Assembly: GCF_000379825.1 (NCBI RefSeq)
Contig: NZ_KB903813.1
Coordinates: 83,226 to 138,266 of the forward strand
Length of the DNA stretch: 55,041 nt
DNA from: Longispora albida DSM 44784
Lineage (GTDB): Bacteria > Actinomycetota > Actinomycetes > Mycobacteriales > Micromonosporaceae
Reading direction: 5' to 3'
Position numbers and translations under genes: made by a program. Shown here one piece after another: positions 1 through 9,276 of this stretch (position 1 is the first letter of the stretch; each line of letters opens with the position of its first letter). The notes under the pieces were generated by a model, which ran no database searches, had not been told where the DNA came from, and saw nothing but the letters and a program-made list of their open reading frames with translations.

Positions 1-3000
1 AAGGAGGCCGACACGGCTGACGATCCGATGGTCCTGAAGCCGGGTGAGACGCGGGTGATCGAGATGCCCGTGGAGAACCGGGGTACGGCTGATCTGGTCG
101 AGGTCGCGATCTCGGACCGGACGTTTGCCGGTGAGGCGAAGGTGAGCGACTTCGAGTGCACCTTCCCCGGCCAGACCACACCGACGAAGGCTGACGCCAG
201 CAATGTCGTGAAGTGGGCTGAGACGTTCGGTTCGCCGCCGGCCAGGAAGTGGAAGACCGGCGAGAAGTTCAGCTGTACGGCGAAGCTGACGCTGCCGGCT
301 GATGCGAAGCCGCACGCCGACAAGGTGCGCGTCGACGCGAAGGTCGACGGCTCTGGCAAGCCGGTGTACAACGAGAACGACTTCCACGCGAAGGTCGGCT
401 CGATCGACATCGTGAAGTTCGACGGCCGTGATGGTAAGCCGAAGCCGCCGAACCCGGTGGACGGCGCGGACAAGAAGGACGGCACGTACGGGGGTGAGAC
501 GAAGGGCGGCTGGGACCCGAGGGTCGATGCCGACACCGAGGCCAACGCGGCCTCGTACGCGGTGAACGGTGCGACGACGGGCCCGCAGAAGATCAGCGCG
601 ATCGTCACCAACACCGGCCAGGTCGACCTGGCGAACGTGGTCGTGGACGACCTGACCAAGGCCGGCCCCGCGGTGAAGGGCTGGGTCTGCACGTTCCCGG
701 ACGGCTCGAAGGGCCTGACCTGGCCCGGTCTGCTGAAGGTCGGCGCGAGCTTCCCGTGTGAGGGAACGCTGGAGCTTAAGCCCGGCGAGAAGCACCACGA
801 CATTGGTGGTGTCATCGCGGAGACCACGGACAAGAACGGCAAGCCCGACGGCAAGAAGGTCGATGACGAAGACCCGTTCCACGTCCGCGTCGACGAGAAG
901 ATCATCGACAAGAAGGACAAGGAGACCGGGCAGCAGGCCGACACGGCGGATGACGCGATCGTCCTGAAGCCGGGTGAGGATCGGTACATCAGCTTCAAGG
1001 CGATCAATGTCCGGATGCGGGACATGAGCAAGGTCCAGATCACGGACAAGACGATCGCCGGGGATGTGAAGGTGACCGAGTTCGAGTGCGTCTTCCCCGG
1101 ATCATCGACGCCGGTGAAGGCGACGGTGGCCGCTGACGGTACGCAGGTGGTGCGCTGGGAGGAAACCTTCGCGACGCCGCCGCGGCTGTGGAAGCCGAAC
1201 GAGCAGATCGACTGCTCGGCGAAGCTGACGCTGCCTGCCGGTGCCAAGCTGCACACCGACGTCGCCCGGGTGAAGGCGGTGTTCGCCGACGACGGTACGC
1301 CCGTCGAGGACGAGGACCCGTACAACGCGAAGGTCGGCTCGATCGACATCGTGAAGTTCGACGCCCGTGACGGCAAGCCGAAGCCACCGAACCCGGTGGA
1401 CGGCCCTGACAAGAAGGACGGCGAGTACGGCGGGGCGACCAGGGGCGGCTGGGATCTGAAGGTGGATGCCGACACCGATGCCGATGCCGCGGTCTATCCG
1501 GTGAACGGTGCGACGACAGGCCCGCAGAAGGTGATGGCCATCGTCACGAACACTGGCCAGGTCGACCTGGCGAACGTCGTGGTGGACGACCTGACGAAGG
1601 CCGGTCCTGCTGTGAAGGACTGGAAGTGCACGTTCCCGGACGGCTCGAAGGGCCTGGCCTGGGCTGGCCTGTTCAAGGTCGGTACCTCGTTCCCCTGTGA
1701 GGGCACGCTAGAGCTGAAGCCGGGCGAGAAGCACCACGACATCGGTGGCGTGGTGGCCGATCCGACCGACAAGAACGGGAAGCCGTACGGCAAGAAGGTC
1801 GACGACGAGGACCCGTTGCACGTGAAGGTTCCCGACAAGGAGGAGCCGATCATCACCAAGCGAGACAAGGAAACCGGCAAGGAAGCCGATGCCGCTGACG
1901 ACCCGATGATCTTCAAGGCGGGCGAGACGCGGACGATCGAGATGCCGGTGGAGAACCGTGGTTCCGGTGACCTGGTCGAGGTTGTCATCTCGGACAAGAC
2001 GTTCGCCGGTGAAGTCAAGGTCACTGACTTCGAGTGCACATTCCCGGGCCAGGCAGCCCCGACCAAGGCCGATGCGAACAATGCGGTGCGGTGGTCTGAG
2101 ACCTTCGGTTCGCCGCCGGCGAGGAAGTGGAAGCAGGGTGAGAAGTTCACGTGTACGGCGAAGCTGACACTGCCGCCTGACGCGAAGCCGCACGGTGACA
2201 AGGTGCGCGTGGACGCGAAGGCGGACGGTTCCGGCAAGCCAGTGATCAATGAGAACGATTTCCACGCGAAGGTCGGCGGAATCGACATCGTGAAGTTCGA
2301 CGGCCGCGATGGTAAACCGAAGCCGCCGAACCCGGTGGACGGCGCGGACAAGAAGGACGGCACCTACGGGGGCGAGACCAAGGGCGGCTGGGATCCGATC
2401 GTCGACGCCGACACGGAAGCGAACAGCGCGGTCTACCCGAGCGGTCCGCAGAAGGTGAGCGCGATCGTCACGAACACCGGTCAGATCGACCTGGCGAACA
2501 TCGTGGTCGACGACATGACCAAGGCCGGCCCTGCGGTCAAGAACTGGGTCTGCACCTTCCCGGACGGCACGAAGGGCCTGACCTGGCCCGGTCTGCTGAA
2601 GGTCGGCGCGAGCTTCCCGTGTGAGGGAACGCTCGACGTGAAGCCCGGCGAGAAGCATCACGACATCGGTGGTGTCACCGCGGAGACGACGGACAAGAAC
2701 GGTAAGCCGGACGGCAAGAAGGTCGACGACGAGGACCCGTTCCACGTGAGGGTCCCCGAGATCGCGCCGCCGCCGGAACCGGACATCACCAAGCGGGACA
2801 AGGAAACCAAGCAGGAGGCAGACACGGCCGCGGACGCGATGGCCTTCCGGCCCGGTGAGACCCGGACGATCGAGATGCCGGTGGAACACCGCAGCGGCTC
2901 GGACCTGGTCGAGGTGGTGATCAGCGACAAGACGATCGCCGGAGACGCGAAGGTGAGCGACTTCGAGTGCACCTTCCCGGGAGCCACCAGCCCGGCGAAG

Positions 3001-4746
3001 GCTGACGCGAACAACGTCGTCAAGTGGGATGCCACCTTCGGCACCCCGCCGGCCAGGAAGTGGAAGGCAGGCGAGAAGTTCACCTGTACCGCGAAGCTGA
3101 CCCTGCCGCCCGGCGCGAAGCCGCACGCCGACAAGGTCCGGATCGACGGGAAGGCCGACGGCACCGGTGCTCCGGTGACGAAGGACAACGACTTCCACGC
3201 GAAGGTCGGCTCGATCGACATCGTGAAGTTCGACGGACGCGACGAGAAGAAGATCCCGGCGAACCCGGTGGACGGCCCGGACAAGAAGGACGGCAACTAC
3301 GGCGGGCCGACCAGGGGCGACTGGGATCCGAAGACCGACGCGGACACCGAGGCCGACGCGGTGACGTACGAGGCCAAGGGCGGCAAGTCCGGCCCGCAGC
3401 CGGTCTGGGCGATCGTCACCAACACCGGTGACGTGCCGCTGGCCAACATCGCGATCGAGGACAAGACCGTGGCCGGGGAGAGCGTGAAGGACTGGGTCTG
3501 CGCGTTCCCGGACGGCAAGACCGGGATGAGCTGGGCCGGCCCGCTGGCTCCCAAGCAGTCCTTCCGCTGCAAGGGCACGCTCGGCATCCCGGCGGGTACC
3601 AAGCACCACGACATCGCGAGTGTCACCGCCGAGACCGTCGACAAGGACGGCAAGGCGGATGGCCGGAAGGTCGACGACGAGGACGCCTACCACGTCAGGA
3701 CCGACGGCAAGGACGAGCCGATCATCTCCAAGCGGGACAAGGAGACCGGTAAGGAGGCCGACACCGCAGAGGACGCGATCGTCTTCACGTCGGGGGAGAC
3801 CCGGACGATCGAGATGCCCGCTGAGAACCGGGGCACCTCGGACCTGGTCGAGGTCGTGATCACCGACAGGACGTTCGCCGGTGAGGCGAAGGTGACCAGC
3901 TTCGAGTGCACCTTCCCCGGGCAGACGTCGCCGACGAAGGCCGACGCCAGCAACGTCGTGCGGTGGGCCGAGTCGCTCGGTTCCCCGCCGTCCAGGAAGT
4001 GGAAGCCTGGTGAGAAGTTCACGTGTACCGCCCAGCTGACGCTGGCCGCCGGCGCGAAGCCGCACGCGGACAGGGTCAGGGTGGACGCGAAGGCCGACGG
4101 GACCGGCAAGCCGGTGTACAGCGACAACGACTTCCACGCGAAGGTCGGCGGGATCGACATCCAGAAGTACGACGCGGCGCTGGGCAGGCCGGAGCCGTAC
4201 GACCCGTCGAAGGTCAACTCCGACGCGGCCCGGGACGCCGACACCACAGGCAACGCGGTGAAGTTCCAGGCTGGTCAGGAGCGGGAGATCCTGTTCGCGG
4301 TGAAGAACACCGGCGAGGAGTCGCTCAGGGACGTCACGGTCAGCGACCAGCGGACCGGGGGTACCGGGGACGTCACCGGCCTGACCTGTGACTTCTCCAA
4401 GCTGGGCGGGCCGGGCTCCGGTACGAGCTGGGCTGGTCCGTTCCTGCCGGGTACCTGGTTCTTCTGTACCGGCAAGCTCACCCTGCCTGCTGGAGCCGAC
4501 CATGTCGACAAGGCCTCGGTGTCGGGCACCGGCACGATCAGCGGGGTCAAGTACGGGGCCGAGGACCCCTTGCACGCGAAGACCGATCCGGCACCGCCGG
4601 TCCCGCCGGCTCCGCCGAAGCCGGTGATCCCGATTATTCCGGTGACTGGTAGCGCTGTGACCGGGGTGATCGTGGTCGGCCTGCTGCTGGTGGGTGCCGG
4701 AGCGCTCCTGCTGCTCCGCCGCCCGAGGCGCCGGAACGTGAGCTGA
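1..4746 (+). CDS. Giant repetitive surface protein, sortase-anchored (5' partial)
   Basis: The frame is open from base 1 and the first codons (KEADTADDP) match the start of later internal repeats, so the true start lies upstream; the Met at base 28 is internal. At least 1,580 residues are present. They are built from long repeats that begin near nt 907, 1852, 2785 and 3724 (period about 310 residues), each pairing two Ig/DUF11-like beta modules with conserved signatures such as ECTFPG, TCTAKLTLP, VTNTGQVDLANVVVDD and GEKHHDIGGV. The last units diverge. The C-terminus has a Pro-rich linker, IPVTGS (an LPXTG-like sorting motif), about 20 hydrophobic residues and a basic tail RRPRRR. I infer a stalk-like wall protein linked by sortase. 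Ligand and function are unknown. Near-identical repeats make copy-number change by recombination likely. Confidence 0.85.
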   Translation, partial: KEADTADDPMVLKPGETRVIEMPVENRGTADLVEVAISDRTFAGEAKVSDFECTFPGQTTPTKADASNVVKWAETFGSPPARKWKTGEKFSCTAKLTLPADAKPHADKVRVDAKVDGSGKPVYNENDFHAKVGSIDIVKFDGRDGKPKPPNPVDGADKKDGTYGGETKGGWDPRVDADTEANAASYAVNGATTGPQKISAIVTNTGQVDLANVVVDDLTKAGPAVKGWVCTFPDGSKGLTWPGLLKVGASFPCEGTLELKPGEKHHDIGGVIAETTDKNGKPDGKKVDDEDPFHVRVDEKIIDKKDKETGQQADTADDAIVLKPGEDRYISFKAINVRMRDMSKVQITDKTIAGDVKVTEFECVFPGSSTPVKATVAADGTQVVRWEETFATPPRLWKPNEQIDCSAKLTLPAGAKLHTDVARVKAVFADDGTPVEDEDPYNAKVGSIDIVKFDARDGKPKPPNPVDGPDKKDGEYGGATRGGWDLKVDADTDADAAVYPVNGATTGPQKVMAIVTNTGQVDLANVVVDDLTKAGPAVKDWKCTFPDGSKGLAWAGLFKVGTSFPCEGTLELKPGEKHHDIGGVVADPTDKNGKPYGKKVDDEDPLHVKVPDKEEPIITKRDKETGKEADAADDPMIFKAGETRTIEMPVENRGSGDLVEVVISDKTFAGEVKVTDFECTFPGQAAPTKADANNAVRWSETFGSPPARKWKQGEKFTCTAKLTLPPDAKPHGDKVRVDAKADGSGKPVINENDFHAKVGGIDIVKFDGRDGKPKPPNPVDGADKKDGTYGGETKGGWDPIVDADTEANSAVYPSGPQKVSAIVTNTGQIDLANIVVDDMTKAGPAVKNWVCTFPDGTKGLTWPGLLKVGASFPCEGTLDVKPGEKHHDIGGVTAETTDKNGKPDGKKVDDEDPFHVRVPEIAPPPEPDITKRDKETKQEADTAADAMAFRPGETRTIEMPVEHRSGSDLVEVVISDKTIAGDAKVSDFECTFPGATSPAKADANNVVKWDATFGTPPARKWKAGEKFTCTAKLTLPPGAKPHADKVRIDGKADGTGAPVTKDNDFHAKVGSIDIVKFDGRDEKKIPANPVDGPDKKDGNYGGPTRGDWDPKTDADTEADAVTYEAKGGKSGPQPVWAIVTNTGDVPLANIAIEDKTVAGESVKDWVCAFPDGKTGMSWAGPLAPKQSFRCKGTLGIPAGTKHHDIASVTAETVDKDGKADGRKVDDEDAYHVRTDGKDEPIISKRDKETGKEADTAEDAIVFTSGETRTIEMPAENRGTSDLVEVVITDRTFAGEAKVTSFECTFPGQTSPTKADASNVVRWAESLGSPPSRKWKPGEKFTCTAQLTLAAGAKPHADRVRVDAKADGTGKPVYSDNDFHAKVGGIDIQKYDAALGRPEPYDPSKVNSDAARDADTTGNAVKFQAGQEREILFAVKNTGEESLRDVTVSDQRTGGTGDVTGLTCDFSKLGGPGSGTSWAGPFLPGTWFFCTGKLTLPAGADHVDKASVSGTGTISGVKYGAEDPLHAKTDPAPPVPPAPPKPVIPIIPVTGSAVTGVIVVGLLLVGAGALLLLRRPRRRNVS

Positions 4747-4787
4747 CGACCGGGGGCCGGTCAGCCAGGCCAGCCCCTCCTGACCAC

Positions 4788-4822
4788 CTGCTGGCCGGGC
4801 TGCTCGTCAGCCCGGCCAGCAG
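4788..4822 (+). terminator. Hairpin after the surface-protein gene
   Basis: Perfect 15-bp arms (CTGCTGGCCGGGCTG and its complement) around a 5-nt loop, about 40 nt after the stop at 4746. There is no U-tract, as is common for actinobacterial terminators. Confidence 0.65.
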
Positions 4823-4891
4823 CCGCATTCAGCGCCGGCGGCCCGCGCGCATCCGGCCACGCCTGCCCGGGATGTGCACACCGCCGAAAAA

Positions 4892-4929
4892 CTGCTGGTG
4901 CCTGCCGCATATGCGGCAGGCACCAGCAG
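4892..4929. terminator. 38-bp perfect palindrome between convergent genes
   Basis: Two 19-bp arms (CTGCTGGTGCCTGCCGCAT and its complement) meet with no spacer. It lies between the plus-strand surface-protein gene and the minus-strand gene ending at 4966, so a bidirectional terminator is the simplest reading. Confidence 0.6.
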
Positions 4930-4965
4930 CTCACCAGGTACAAGCAAACGTTCTTGCGATCTTGC

Positions 4966-5511
4966 TCAGCTCAGGGACAGTGCCGCCCCGGCCGAGGTCG
5001 CCGACTCATGCACCATGATCCGGGTCAGCTTGGCTCCCGGCGGCAGGTCGTAGACAAGCCGCCCCGTGACCTCCTTGCCTGGCTGGATGGGGCTGAGGAA
5101 GCGCTGATGTTCGCCGGCGGGCTCGGCGAGCTGCCCGGCGACCAGGTCAGGCCGGTAGGACTTGCCAGCATCGTCGAAGGCGAGCTGCTCGAAGTCGAGC
5201 AGCCTGCGGGGCTCGCCGGCGTGATTGCGGACCTCGACAGTCACGGTGCAGTACTGCCCGCCAGGCGACCGGAATGAGCCATCCCTGCCCACTTTGGAGA
5301 GGCCACACCGGACGTCGGTCGCGGTCAGTTCCAGCCCGCCGTCCCGCGCGGCTGGGGCCGAGCCGAGCAGCAGATAGCCGCCCGTCCCAGCAGCGAGCAG
5401 CCCGACGGCAAGGGCAGGGATCAGGAGTTTGCCCGCCAGTCGCCGCCGCGGTCGCTCGACTTCCTGCGCGCGGCGCTGTTCGCGCCTGGCTTGCCTGGTC
5501 TGTGCTTCCAT
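4966..5511 (-). CDS. Membrane-anchored DUF4352-like extracellular protein
   Basis: 181 residues. The start at 5511 (MEAQTRQARREQ) is preferred over the in-frame Met at 5688 because GGAGG sits 6 nt upstream. A charged cytoplasmic N-terminus (residues 1-28) is followed by one membrane helix (about 29-50, LLIPALAVGLLAAGTGGYLLLG) and an extracellular beta domain with two Cys (DVRCGLSK, GQYCTVTVEV). The pattern ending in PIQPGKEVTGRLVYDLPPGAKL fits the DUF4352 Ig-like fold found in small actinobacterial lipoproteins and antigens. Role unknown. It converges on the surface-protein gene. Confidence 0.8.
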   Translation of the reverse strand: MEAQTRQARREQRRAQEVERPRRRLAGKLLIPALAVGLLAAGTGGYLLLGSAPAARDGGLELTATDVRCGLSKVGRDGSFRSPGGQYCTVTVEVRNHAGEPRRLLDFEQLAFDDAGKSYRPDLVAGQLAEPAGEHQRFLSPIQPGKEVTGRLVYDLPPGAKLTRIMVHESATSAGAALSLS

Positions 5512-5629
5512 GGCCGGCCTCCACTCTAAGATACCCAAACAGGCGCATTCGGAGCATATAGCTGGTAAACCCAGGCCGCTGGCGCGTTTTACGAAACGAC
5601 CCGCGGGTGATCTCCTCATAGCACATTTG

Positions 5630-5705
5630 CGAGAGCTATTACGATTTTTCATGCTAAATAGCTGTGATATGCGTAAGTCATAACACAATGGACTTTATAT
5701 GAACG
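5630..5705. promoter_or_regulatory. AT-rich divergent promoter region
   Basis: A clearly AT-rich patch in otherwise GC-rich DNA, between the divergent genes starting at 5511 (minus) and 5803 (plus). Runs such as TTTTTCATGCTAAAT and TTTATAT could hold -10 elements, but no single promoter can be assigned with confidence. Confidence 0.35.
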
Positions 5706-5802
5706 TGATGGACCTCATCGAGCAGAGCAGTGGGGGAGCGGTTAGCGCAACAGGCTGGGGCCGTCACTGTGGATCCGGCTCTTCTGCACGAAAGGGGAAT
5801 TC

Positions 5803-6726
5803 ATGTCTGCCCGAGTGAGATCAGTCCGGCTGGCCGTGTTGGCCGTGGTGGCCGCTGGCACACTGTTGTCCGCCCTGCCCAGTGCGGCTGTCCCGGTGAA
5901 ACCAAAGCAGACCGGCACGGTTGTCGCCTGGGGTGACTCGCGCTACGGCCAGTCGGATATACCGCCCGGCCTCACCGACGTCATAGAGGTAGCGGACGCG
6001 TACCGATACAGTCTCGCCCTCAAGAGTGATGGCACCCTGGTGGCCTGGGGCGATCCGGAGGGCACGCCTCCGGCCGGCCTGTCGGGGGTCACGGCGATCT
6101 CTGCAAGCGGCCTGAGCAGCCTGGCGCTGAAGAGTGACGGCACTGTGGTTGCCTGGGGGAACGAAGGGAACCGGGATGCCTGGACCCCACCAGACGGGCT
6201 GTCAGGCGTCACGAAGATCTCTGCGGGTGGCATGTTCAACCTGGCCTTGAAGAGTGACGGCACCGTCGTGGCCTGGGGCGTCGACGGGGCGGTGTGGGAT
6301 CCCCCGGCGACACTGTCTGATGTGGTCGAGATCTCGGCGGGTGTCGAGTTCGGGATGGCGCTGAAACGGGACGGCACCGTCGTGGCGTGGGGACAGAACT
6401 CGCACGGCGAGACCGACGTCCCCGTCGGCCTGAAGGACGTTGCCTCGATCGAGGCCGGCCTGGTCAACGGTGTGGCGGTCAAGACTGACGGGTCAGTGGT
6501 CGCCTGGGGCGCCAACGACTACCACCAGCTCGACATCGCCGCTGGCCTGCCGCCGGTTGCCGAGGTCGCGCTCGGGCTCACCTCCGCGGTCGCCCGGATG
6601 GTCGACGGGTCCGTGCTGAGCGGAGGGGTCGGATGTGATTCCGACAGCCTCGATGCACCGACGATCACGAATGCGCTTCAGGTCGACGCCGGCGAATGCC
6701 ATTTCCTGGCGCTGGTCGCCGACTGA
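5803..6726 (+). CDS. Secreted RCC1-type beta-propeller protein
   Basis: 307 residues. The ATG at 5803 has AAAGGGG just upstream. An N-terminal signal peptide (MSARVRSVRLAVLAVVAAG..., likely cleaved after the Ala-rich PSAA at about residue 28) precedes seven RCC1-like repeats marked by (T/S)(V/L)VAWG and ALKSDGT motifs; the seventh is degenerate (SVLSGG). Seven repeats suggest a closed seven-bladed propeller. RCC1 propellers are protein-interaction platforms. No enzymatic residues are visible. It is exported; target unknown. Confidence 0.85.
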   Translation: MSARVRSVRLAVLAVVAAGTLLSALPSAAVPVKPKQTGTVVAWGDSRYGQSDIPPGLTDVIEVADAYRYSLALKSDGTLVAWGDPEGTPPAGLSGVTAISASGLSSLALKSDGTVVAWGNEGNRDAWTPPDGLSGVTKISAGGMFNLALKSDGTVVAWGVDGAVWDPPATLSDVVEISAGVEFGMALKRDGTVVAWGQNSHGETDVPVGLKDVASIEAGLVNGVAVKTDGSVVAWGANDYHQLDIAAGLPPVAEVALGLTSAVARMVDGSVLSGGVGCDSDSLDAPTITNALQVDAGECHFLALVAD

Positions 6727-6907
6727 CCGCATGTCTGTCCGACGGCGGGGCGGAAGCCTGCGCATTCTGAACTTCTGCGATACAGGGATGTCGCTACATG
6801 CTCAGCCCGGTTCGTCTAACAGTGGGCGGCTGCCTTCGGCGCGATGCTGGTGTGTGAACGGCCCGCAACCGGCACAAGATGCCGCGACCCCGGCCGCTGG
6901 AATACCA

Positions 6908-6931
6908 GGTGTTCGAGTCCCTTCGGGCGCA
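6908..6931 (+). other. tRNA 3'-end remnant (likely att site scar)
   Basis: GTTCGAGTCCCTTCGGGCGCA has the T-loop consensus (GTTCGAGTCC) and a 3' acceptor strand (CGGGCGC plus discriminator A). The matching 5' acceptor strand GCGCCCG and a D-arm are absent from the roughly 75 nt upstream, so this is a fragment. Such 3' fragments are left by tRNA-targeting integrases. A terminator follows, as for a real tRNA gene. With this orientation the element would lie to the left of the scar. Confidence 0.55.
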
Positions 6932-6936
6932 CAGAT

Positions 6937-6983
6937 AGGCTGAGCTGGGCTCTTTCCTCCGAATGGAGGATGGGGCCCAGCCT
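6937..6983 (+). terminator. Terminator after tRNA remnant
   Basis: Imperfect hairpin pairing AGCTGGGCTC with GGGGCCCAGCCT, containing an inner CCTCC/GGAGG helix, followed by CGTTTCC. Probably the original tRNA terminator. Confidence 0.55.
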
Positions 6984-7177
6984 CGTTTCCGGGGCTTTTC
7001 TGCGTCTAACCTTCTCCTGGTTTTCCGTGGCTTTCCGCCGTGTTCCCGCGCATGACAGGAACACACGAGCAGCAACGGAGCAACACGGAGCCGCCGGATC
7101 GTGTGCTGATCCGGGCCTGGAGTCCGGGCACGGCGGCGCGGCGCGTTGCGGGTGCCGGTGGTGGTCGTTAATGGCTC

Positions 7178-8064
7178 GTGGCTGGTTTGCTGGTTCCTGT
7201 TGGTGAGTTGTGCAGGGTGCTGCCTGCGCGGGGTTGCTGCCGCCGTGCGGAGGCTGCTGCGGTGGCGCGGTGCGCGGGTGTGTGGGACGGCGTGGTGCTG
7301 GTGCGCTTGGAACTGGTGGACGCGGCGGTGGCGTGCCGGGCGGGGGTGCTGCTGGGCGCGTCGCGCGTGTACGCGTCTGGCCGGGTTTTAGTGGTGGAGG
7401 GTTTCGACGGTGTGGTGCTGGGCCGTCGTCTCGGGCTGACGGGGAGCAGGGGCCTGCCGGTCACGGGTCTTCCGGGGCCGGTTCTGCTCGGTGGGGTGTG
7501 CTGTGTGGCTGCTGCGCTGCGGGTTTGGTGCTGGCTTCTGGGTTTACGCATCAGGCTCGTTCTTCTCCCCGGATGTGCATCCGGGCTGTGAGCCCCGAGC
7601 ACGCGGCTGCGATCGGTGGTCTTGCCCGGCGTCTGGGTGCCCGGCCTGCTGGTGTGAAGACCACGCCCGGGAATGTGGTGTTATTCGGCCGGGAGAGCTC
7701 CGCGGGGTTGCTGCTGAGGCTCGGGGCGCCGGACGCTGCCGCGCTGTGGGAGGCCTGGGTGCCTCCGCTGCCTGCGGACCCGGCGGGTTTCGCGTCGTTT
7801 TCTGTGGCGAACGTGAACCGTTCGCGGCAGGGCGCCGCCCGTCAGGTCGCCGCGGTGAGGGAGGCGCTGTCACGGCTCGGGGATCAAGCGCCCGCTGGTC
7901 TGGCTGCGGCGGGGCGGTTGCGGGTTGAGTTCCCGGATTTGTCTCTGGAGCAGCTGGGGGCGCGGCATTGCCCGCCGGTGTCGAAGGACACGATCGCGGG
8001 CCGGCTTCGCAGGCTCTGCGCCCACGGGCAGCGCATCACGGCGAGTGAGGTGGCGGGTTCCTGA
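7178..8064 (+). pseudogene. Divergent WhiA-like regulator, frameshifted
   Basis: From GTG 7178 the frame reads VGELCRVLPARGCCRRAE, matching the WhiA N-terminus (VKDE...CCRRAE), then RRLGLTGSRGLPVTGLP, the WhiA LAGLIDADG-like core. Near 7520-7523 homology jumps to the -1 frame (AALR then GLVLASGFTHQARSS, equivalent to WhiA AWRGAFLAHGSLTEPGRSS). It continues to 8064 with a C-terminal helix-turn-helix region (LRVEFPDLSLEQLGARHCPPVSKDTIAGRLRRL). One missing base restores a normal-length protein of about 295 residues. WhiA is a DNA-binding protein needed for sporulation septation and is normally single-copy beside rapZ/yvcK; here it sits alone beside a tRNA scar. Either a decayed paralogue or a sequencing error. 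The GT-rich composition of the first half is unusual for the window. Confidence 0.7.
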
Positions 8065-8299
8065 GCCCGGCGTCCGCTGCGGAGGCGCTGGTGACAAGGC
8101 TGGGACCGGGGCGGGCGGTGCCTGCGGTGGTCTTTGGTTCCCTTTCCGTTTCGGTGCTTATGGATGGCTGGGTCTGCCGGATCATGCGGACTTTTCCGCC
8201 TGGAAAGGGCTGCACGCGGCGGGAGTGTTCTGCCTCGGGTGTGCTCCGGCCAGCGGATGCCTGCTGGCCGTTTCAGTCTCACGGGGGAGCAGCAAGGCT

Positions 8300-8653
8300 A
8301 TGCGCTGGTATGTGAATGCTTGGAAGAATTGCGTGAATTTCCGGGGGCGGGCTCGCAGGCGGGAGTACTGGACGTTCCAGCTCGTCAATTGTGTCCTGGC
8401 TCTGGGGATGCTGGCCCTGGGCGGGGCTGCGGGCAGTGATGCGCCGTATTTCGCGTTCATCGCGGTGGTGCTGGTGCCGTCGATCGCGGCAGGCGTGCGC
8501 AGGCTGCATGACATTGGCCGGTCCGGGTGGTGGTACCTCCTGGCGTTCGTGCCGTTCGGCGGCCTGGTGGTGTTCGTGTGGTCGTTCATCGACAGCGACC
8601 CCCATGGCAACAAGTACGGCGATAATCCGAAGTCGCTGCCGGGACTCGCCTAG
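8300..8653 (+). CDS. DUF805 inner-membrane protein
   Basis: 117 residues. The ATG at 8300 (MRWYVNAWKNCVNFRGRARRREYW) is preferred because the DUF805 family begins here and GGGGAG lies upstream. Family hallmarks are the FRGRARRREYW motif, three to four hydrophobic helices, and the RRLHDIGRSGWW signature followed by a terminal helix and DPHGNKYGDNP. DUF805 proteins are small integral membrane proteins, some phage- or stress-associated, with no assigned reaction. Confidence 0.88.
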   Translation: MRWYVNAWKNCVNFRGRARRREYWTFQLVNCVLALGMLALGGAAGSDAPYFAFIAVVLVPSIAAGVRRLHDIGRSGWWYLLAFVPFGGLVVFVWSFIDSDPHGNKYGDNPKSLPGLA

Positions 8654-8880
8654 CAGCACGCGGCGCGGTGCCCGGCGTTTCATGCACGCGGCCGGGCGGC
8701 GGCTATGCCTCAGGCCCCCAGGCGATGACCGGGCAGGTACACCATGACGGATTGGCGAGATGCTCGTGTCTGGTCTGCAGCTGCCGCCCGGGGCCGCGTG
8801 ATCTTTTCTTCCAGCCTGCCTATGCGCTCAAGCGCGGGGCAGCGGCTGCCTGTTCGCTCATTCCATCTAGGACACACCTG

Positions 8881-9066
8881 ATGCTCAGTCATGCCTTGCG
8901 TTCGGCGGCGGGCTGGACCCTGCGCCTTGTGCGGCAGCAGGCCCGCCTGATCCGCGACCCGCTCACGCTGATCGGCCACCCTCCCGCAGACCCGGCCCCC
9001 GTCCCCGCCGCAGCCAGGCCACAGGCTGCCCGCAGCTATGCCCGCAAGCGCGGAGACACCGCGTGA
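8881..9066 (+). CDS. Small basic protein, possible mobile-element mini-gene
   Basis: 61 residues from ATG 8881 (MLSHALRSAAGWTLRLVRQQ). Its TGA overlaps the GTG of the next ORF (GTGA), suggesting translational coupling. It has a helical N-terminus and a Pro/Ala/Arg tail. No family recognised. Overlapping mini-genes of this kind are common in actinomycete conjugative elements, but that is inference. The 8654-8880 stretch before it holds nothing I can support. Confidence 0.4.
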   Translation: MLSHALRSAAGWTLRLVRQQARLIRDPLTLIGHPPADPAPVPAAARPQAARSYARKRGDTA

Positions 9067-9227
9067 GCGGGAACAGCCTGCCGGCTGCCCGCAGCGTCGC
9101 TGGCCGTGTCCTGCGGCAGGCCGGGGCTGCTGTCATGTGCCCGTTCCGGGGTGCGCTGTGCACGGGAGCCGGGGTGGCGGCGCTGATCTGGCTTATCCAC
9201 CCCGAGATGCTCACCGGCCTGCTGTGA
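9063..9227 (+). CDS. Small single-TM protein coupled to previous ORF
   Basis: 54 residues from GTG 9063 (too short for a routine ORF list): SGNSLPAARSVAGRVLRQ, then a hydrophobic segment (ALCTGAGVAALIWLIH, about residues 31-46). The 4-nt overlap with the upstream gene is the main support. Function unknown. Confidence 0.4.
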   Translation: MSGNSLPAARSVAGRVLRQAGAAVMCPFRGALCTGAGVAALIWLIHPEMLTGLL

Positions 9228-9276
9228 TATCGACAGCTGCGAGCCTGCCGAGGCCAGGGGCTCGTGGCAGGAACCG

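Noticed and set aside
1708-4575. Long minus-strand open frame of 955 codons opposite the surface-protein gene
   Set aside because: It mirrors the repetitive plus-strand gene; the Arg/Gly/Leu-rich translation without family motifs is a GC-skew shadow.
6850-6931. Complete tRNA gene
   Set aside because: T-arm and acceptor 3' strand are present but the matching 5' acceptor strand and D-arm are not found within 75 nt.
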